Below, piece by piece: positions 61,480 through 64,000 of a DNA stretch of 64,000 bases. The position numbers were made by a program, and so were the translations under genes. Each line of letters opens with the position of its first letter. Position 1 is the first letter of the stretch. Below the pieces are notes generated by a model. That model was given only the letters and a program-made list of their open reading frames with translations. It did not search any database and was not told where the DNA came from. This stretch comes from AP-15 sp963747735 (lineage in GTDB: Bacteria; Pseudomonadota; Alphaproteobacteria; ATCC43930; CGMCC-115725): positions 124,001 through 188,000 of the forward strand of contig CAVVGE010000001.1 of NCBI GenBank assembly GCA_963747735.1, in the 5' to 3' direction.

Positions 61480-64000
61480 GACCAAACTCACGGAGTCCCT
61501 GGCTACTCGGCTTGGGGCGAGGCGCGTTTCGGCTGGCTCCTTCGTGCGCAATGCCAATCCAGAGACGTTGACGCCCTCTGCCGGCCTGCCGATCATTATT
61601 GATGGGCTCGATGAGCTGACCTCATCGAGCGGCTCGTCCGCTGTCGATGAGGTTCTCAAGAAGCTCTCTGCGATGAGCTACCCGCCCTTCATCTGTCTTG
61701 TCGCGCTGCAGACTGGAGCGGATCGGCGGGCCGGCAGAAGATTCTAGAAGATTACGGTGTCGCACCGACCACAATGAGGCTCGAACCCTTCTCCCGAGCC
61801 AATGCGAAACGAATCCTCAGCGCTCGCGAGGGAGTCGACGCGGACCGACTGCTTGAGGAGCTTGATCGCCGCGATCTAAGCGAATTCTACACGAACCCTC
61901 TGACGCTAGCTCTGATCGCCGAAATTGCGGCAGACGAGCAAGGCCTGCCTGATGGCCGCGCTGATCTTCTCGCTCGCGCATCACTGCTCTTAGCCCGCGA
62001 GGTCAATCCGATTCACCAACGGGGCGAAGGCGGAATGGCGAATGCAGATAGCCTCCTTAACTCGGCAGATGCGATTTTCGCGCATCTCTTGCTCTCAGGC
62101 GCCCTCGGCATAGCGGACCGTCCGCGGGACTCCATACCGCCAGGCTTTGTCGCCAGTGGAGACCTCGCCGCGATTCCCGGCGCGCCGCTTACGGATGCCG
62201 CCCTGAAGTCGCGCTTATTCCGCAGCGACGAAGAAAACCTCCTCGTGCCTTATCACCGAGTAATTGCCGAGTACCTTGCCGCCCGCTGGTTAGCCAAGCG
62301 GCTCGACGCCGGGCTCTCGGAACGGCGCGCGGTTCAGGGTCTGACCTTTGCCGGTGGGGTTCCGACCGCTTTGCGCGGTCTTTACGCTTGGTTCGGTCAC
62401 TTCGCACCGCGCATGACCGAGACGTGCATTCGAACCGATCCTTATGGCGCATTGCGCTATGGCGACCCGGAGCGCCTTTCTCTGCCACAGGCGAGATTGC
62501 TCCTGCAATCGCTTACTGCCCTGGCGAACGAGGATCCGTATTTCCGGAGTGAAGACTGGGGACGGCACGCTGTCGCGGGGCTTGATCGAGCAGAGCTAAA
62601 GTCCGAAATCCGGAATCTGCTCAAGCGACCCGATCGCCACCTGCATCTGTCGTCAATCGTTCTGGAGGCTTTGCCTGGATCAGCGCTGACGGCTGAAATC
62701 GTTCCGGAGCTAACTGCGCTCGTCGAAGACCAGAACGCAGTCTATGTCGAGCGCTACAATGCCGCCAAAGCTCTCGTAAATGCGAAGCTCGCCATCGACT
62801 GGGCGGGTCTTATGCGAAAGCTCAGGACAAGCGGTGATATGTCCAGCAAGCGCCTCGCGCTCGAGGCCATGGGCCAATTGGATCCCAACGGATTGGCCAG
62901 CGAGGATATCGGCGATGCGCTTCTGGACTATCATGGAGTCTTCCGAGATGAGCGCGCCGGACACGTCATTGGCTCTGACCATCTGCTCCTGAGGAAGCTC
63001 TCTTCAGCGCACGGTGCAAATGTGTTGGACCATGTCGCGGCACGTATTGCTGCTCACAAACGAAGCCCTCATTGGCGGATGGGTCACTATATGGGTTGGG
63101 CCACGCACCGCCTCATCAACACAGTCATCGGGGAAGAGCCGCCGCCAGCGCCGGACCGTTTGTGGCGCTGGCTTCGACTAACAGAAAGCGAGAGCGCCCT
63201 CGACGAGGACCGCTCAAGAATCGGTGCGTTTCTCAAGGCGCATACTAACCTGCGTCGCGCTGTACAGCACCTATCCTTTTCCGACGATGAGATCGACGGC
63301 GCGCCCTGGATGGCGATCGTCCACGATCTTCCGAGGATCAACCCCGCACTCGCGGTTACGCCTGAAGACGCCTTGGCTTTTTTAGAAGAAATCGCCTCTC
63401 GCGAGTCGCTGTCGAATTTCGACATCAAGCTATGGACATCTTTGCTGCGCATCAACGATGGCTTCGAGGGTTTTCCCTTGGCCATCGAACAGGCGGCGCG
63501 ACGGGGTATTCATCGACATCCGGAACTTCAGGGTCATTGGGATGAACTCACCGCCCCGCCTGAATTCGACTGGCGCAAGCAGGAGCAACGTCGGCAGGAA
63601 AAATTTCGGAGAGATAAACAACGACGCTTTCGTAGGCATCGTGAAGAATTCTCAGGGCATCGGGAGGAAATTGCGAACGGTACGGCATTCGGAGCTCTGT
63701 ATAACTTTGCCAACGCCTACCTCGATCGTTACTCCGATCTGCATCATGAAGGCGGAGCTGTTGCGCGCCTGCAGGAGTGGCTCGGTGACGATTTGTCAAA
63801 GGCCGCGCTTGAAGGCTTCGTGCGTGTGCTATCGCGCAGCGATTTACCGACGGCAAATCAGATTTCGGAGACTCACGCAGAGGGCAAGACGTTTAATACC
63901 CAACCCGTTCTTGTCTGCGGGATTGCGGAGCTTTTGCGAACAGGCCAGTCGCTGAGCGAGGTGTCGCGCGAGATTCTCAAGGCCGCCTTGGCGGCCTGGT
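61352..64000 (+). pseudogene. Large STAND/NACHT-like P-loop NTPase, frameshifted, cut by window edge
   Basis: ATG 61352: MADIYVQRELVVSRDGTERS. Walker A LVVLGDPGIGKTKLTESLA at about residues 32-50; Walker B LPIIIDGLDELTSSSG at about 88-103. The frame stops at 61747, but one base is missing near 61700: in the next frame from 61702 the protein continues RAADWSGSAGRQKILEDYG, LEPFSRANAKRILSAREGV (winged-helix-type STAND region), LSEFYTNPLTLALIAEIAAD, LLVPYHRVIAEYLAARWLA, and then about 560 residues of helical, repeat-like C-terminus without any stop to the right edge. Total so far about 880 residues. The layout, nucleotide switch plus long sensor, is like antiviral STAND proteins (Avs-type). No effector domain is visible in the part seen. 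Composition is slightly less GC-rich than the core. Confidence 0.75.

Overview
The window is about 64 kb of GC-rich chromosomal DNA. The codon usage and gene content point to an alphaproteobacterium, probably a Rhodospirillales- or Hyphomicrobiales-like soil or rhizosphere lineage: a Methylorubrum-type formate dehydrogenase with a fused NuoE/NuoF subunit, oxalate catabolism, CbtAB with a cobalamin riboswitch, an M16 processing-peptidase homologue next to thrC, and many intergenic palindromes. No rRNA, CRISPR array, prophage or intact transposase was seen. One tRNA (tRNA-Leu, CAA anticodon) lies at 6765-6850.

Layout. 1-6.7 kb: an ABC exporter cut by the left edge, a BI-1/YccA membrane protein, a LolD/YbbA-type ATPase with an FtsX-like permease, and a HpcH/HpaI aldolase with an internal deletion. 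6.7-14.2 kb: tRNA-Leu, a D-aminoacylase, an rmuC 3' remnant, a PEP-CTERM protein, three direct repeats, a chrA - exported creatininase - YVTN propeller operon, and vapBC. 14.3-30 kb: oxalate/formate metabolism. Oxc (oxalyl-CoA decarboxylase), Frc (formyl-CoA transferase), an ABC substrate-binding protein, a GntR regulator and both subunits of an NAD-linked formate dehydrogenase could take oxalate to CO2 plus NADH. Interspersed are dsrE with an in-frame TGA, a frameshifted cupin, a catalase-like peroxidase, a peptidoglycan-binding protein and a GIY-YIG gene between inverted palindromes. 31.8-37.6 kb: a lower-GC accessory locus (ACP, methyltransferase, FkbH, VOC, alpha/beta hydrolase-like, FkbM) in heavy decay, ending at a rearrangement joint that also cuts the end of cbtA. 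38-60 kb: ordinary metabolic and housekeeping genes (ghrA, LLM oxidoreductase, phosphoesterase, Zn-dehydrogenase, mutT, polysaccharide deacetylase, CitE/MaoC pair, DedA, SAM hydrolase, MFS, TerC, radical SAM, thrC, M16, GNAT, YqgE, peroxiredoxin, HisD-like). 61-64 kb: a large STAND-like P-loop NTPase, plausibly a defence protein, runs off the right edge.

A striking property is the number of reading-frame breaks in otherwise recognisable genes (about 6 kb, 16.45 kb, 16.68 kb, 25.7 kb, 33.3 kb, 34.73 kb, 36.2 kb, 37.0 kb, 44.69 kb, 57.75 kb, 61.70 kb). Some must be real decay (deletion in the aldolase, rmuC stub, FkbH/FkbM locus). Isolated single-base indels in fdhB, the ATP-grasp gene and the NTPase could be sequencing errors. 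The most provocative break is the TGA in dsrE, which sits exactly where the first Cys of the family's CxxC motif belongs.
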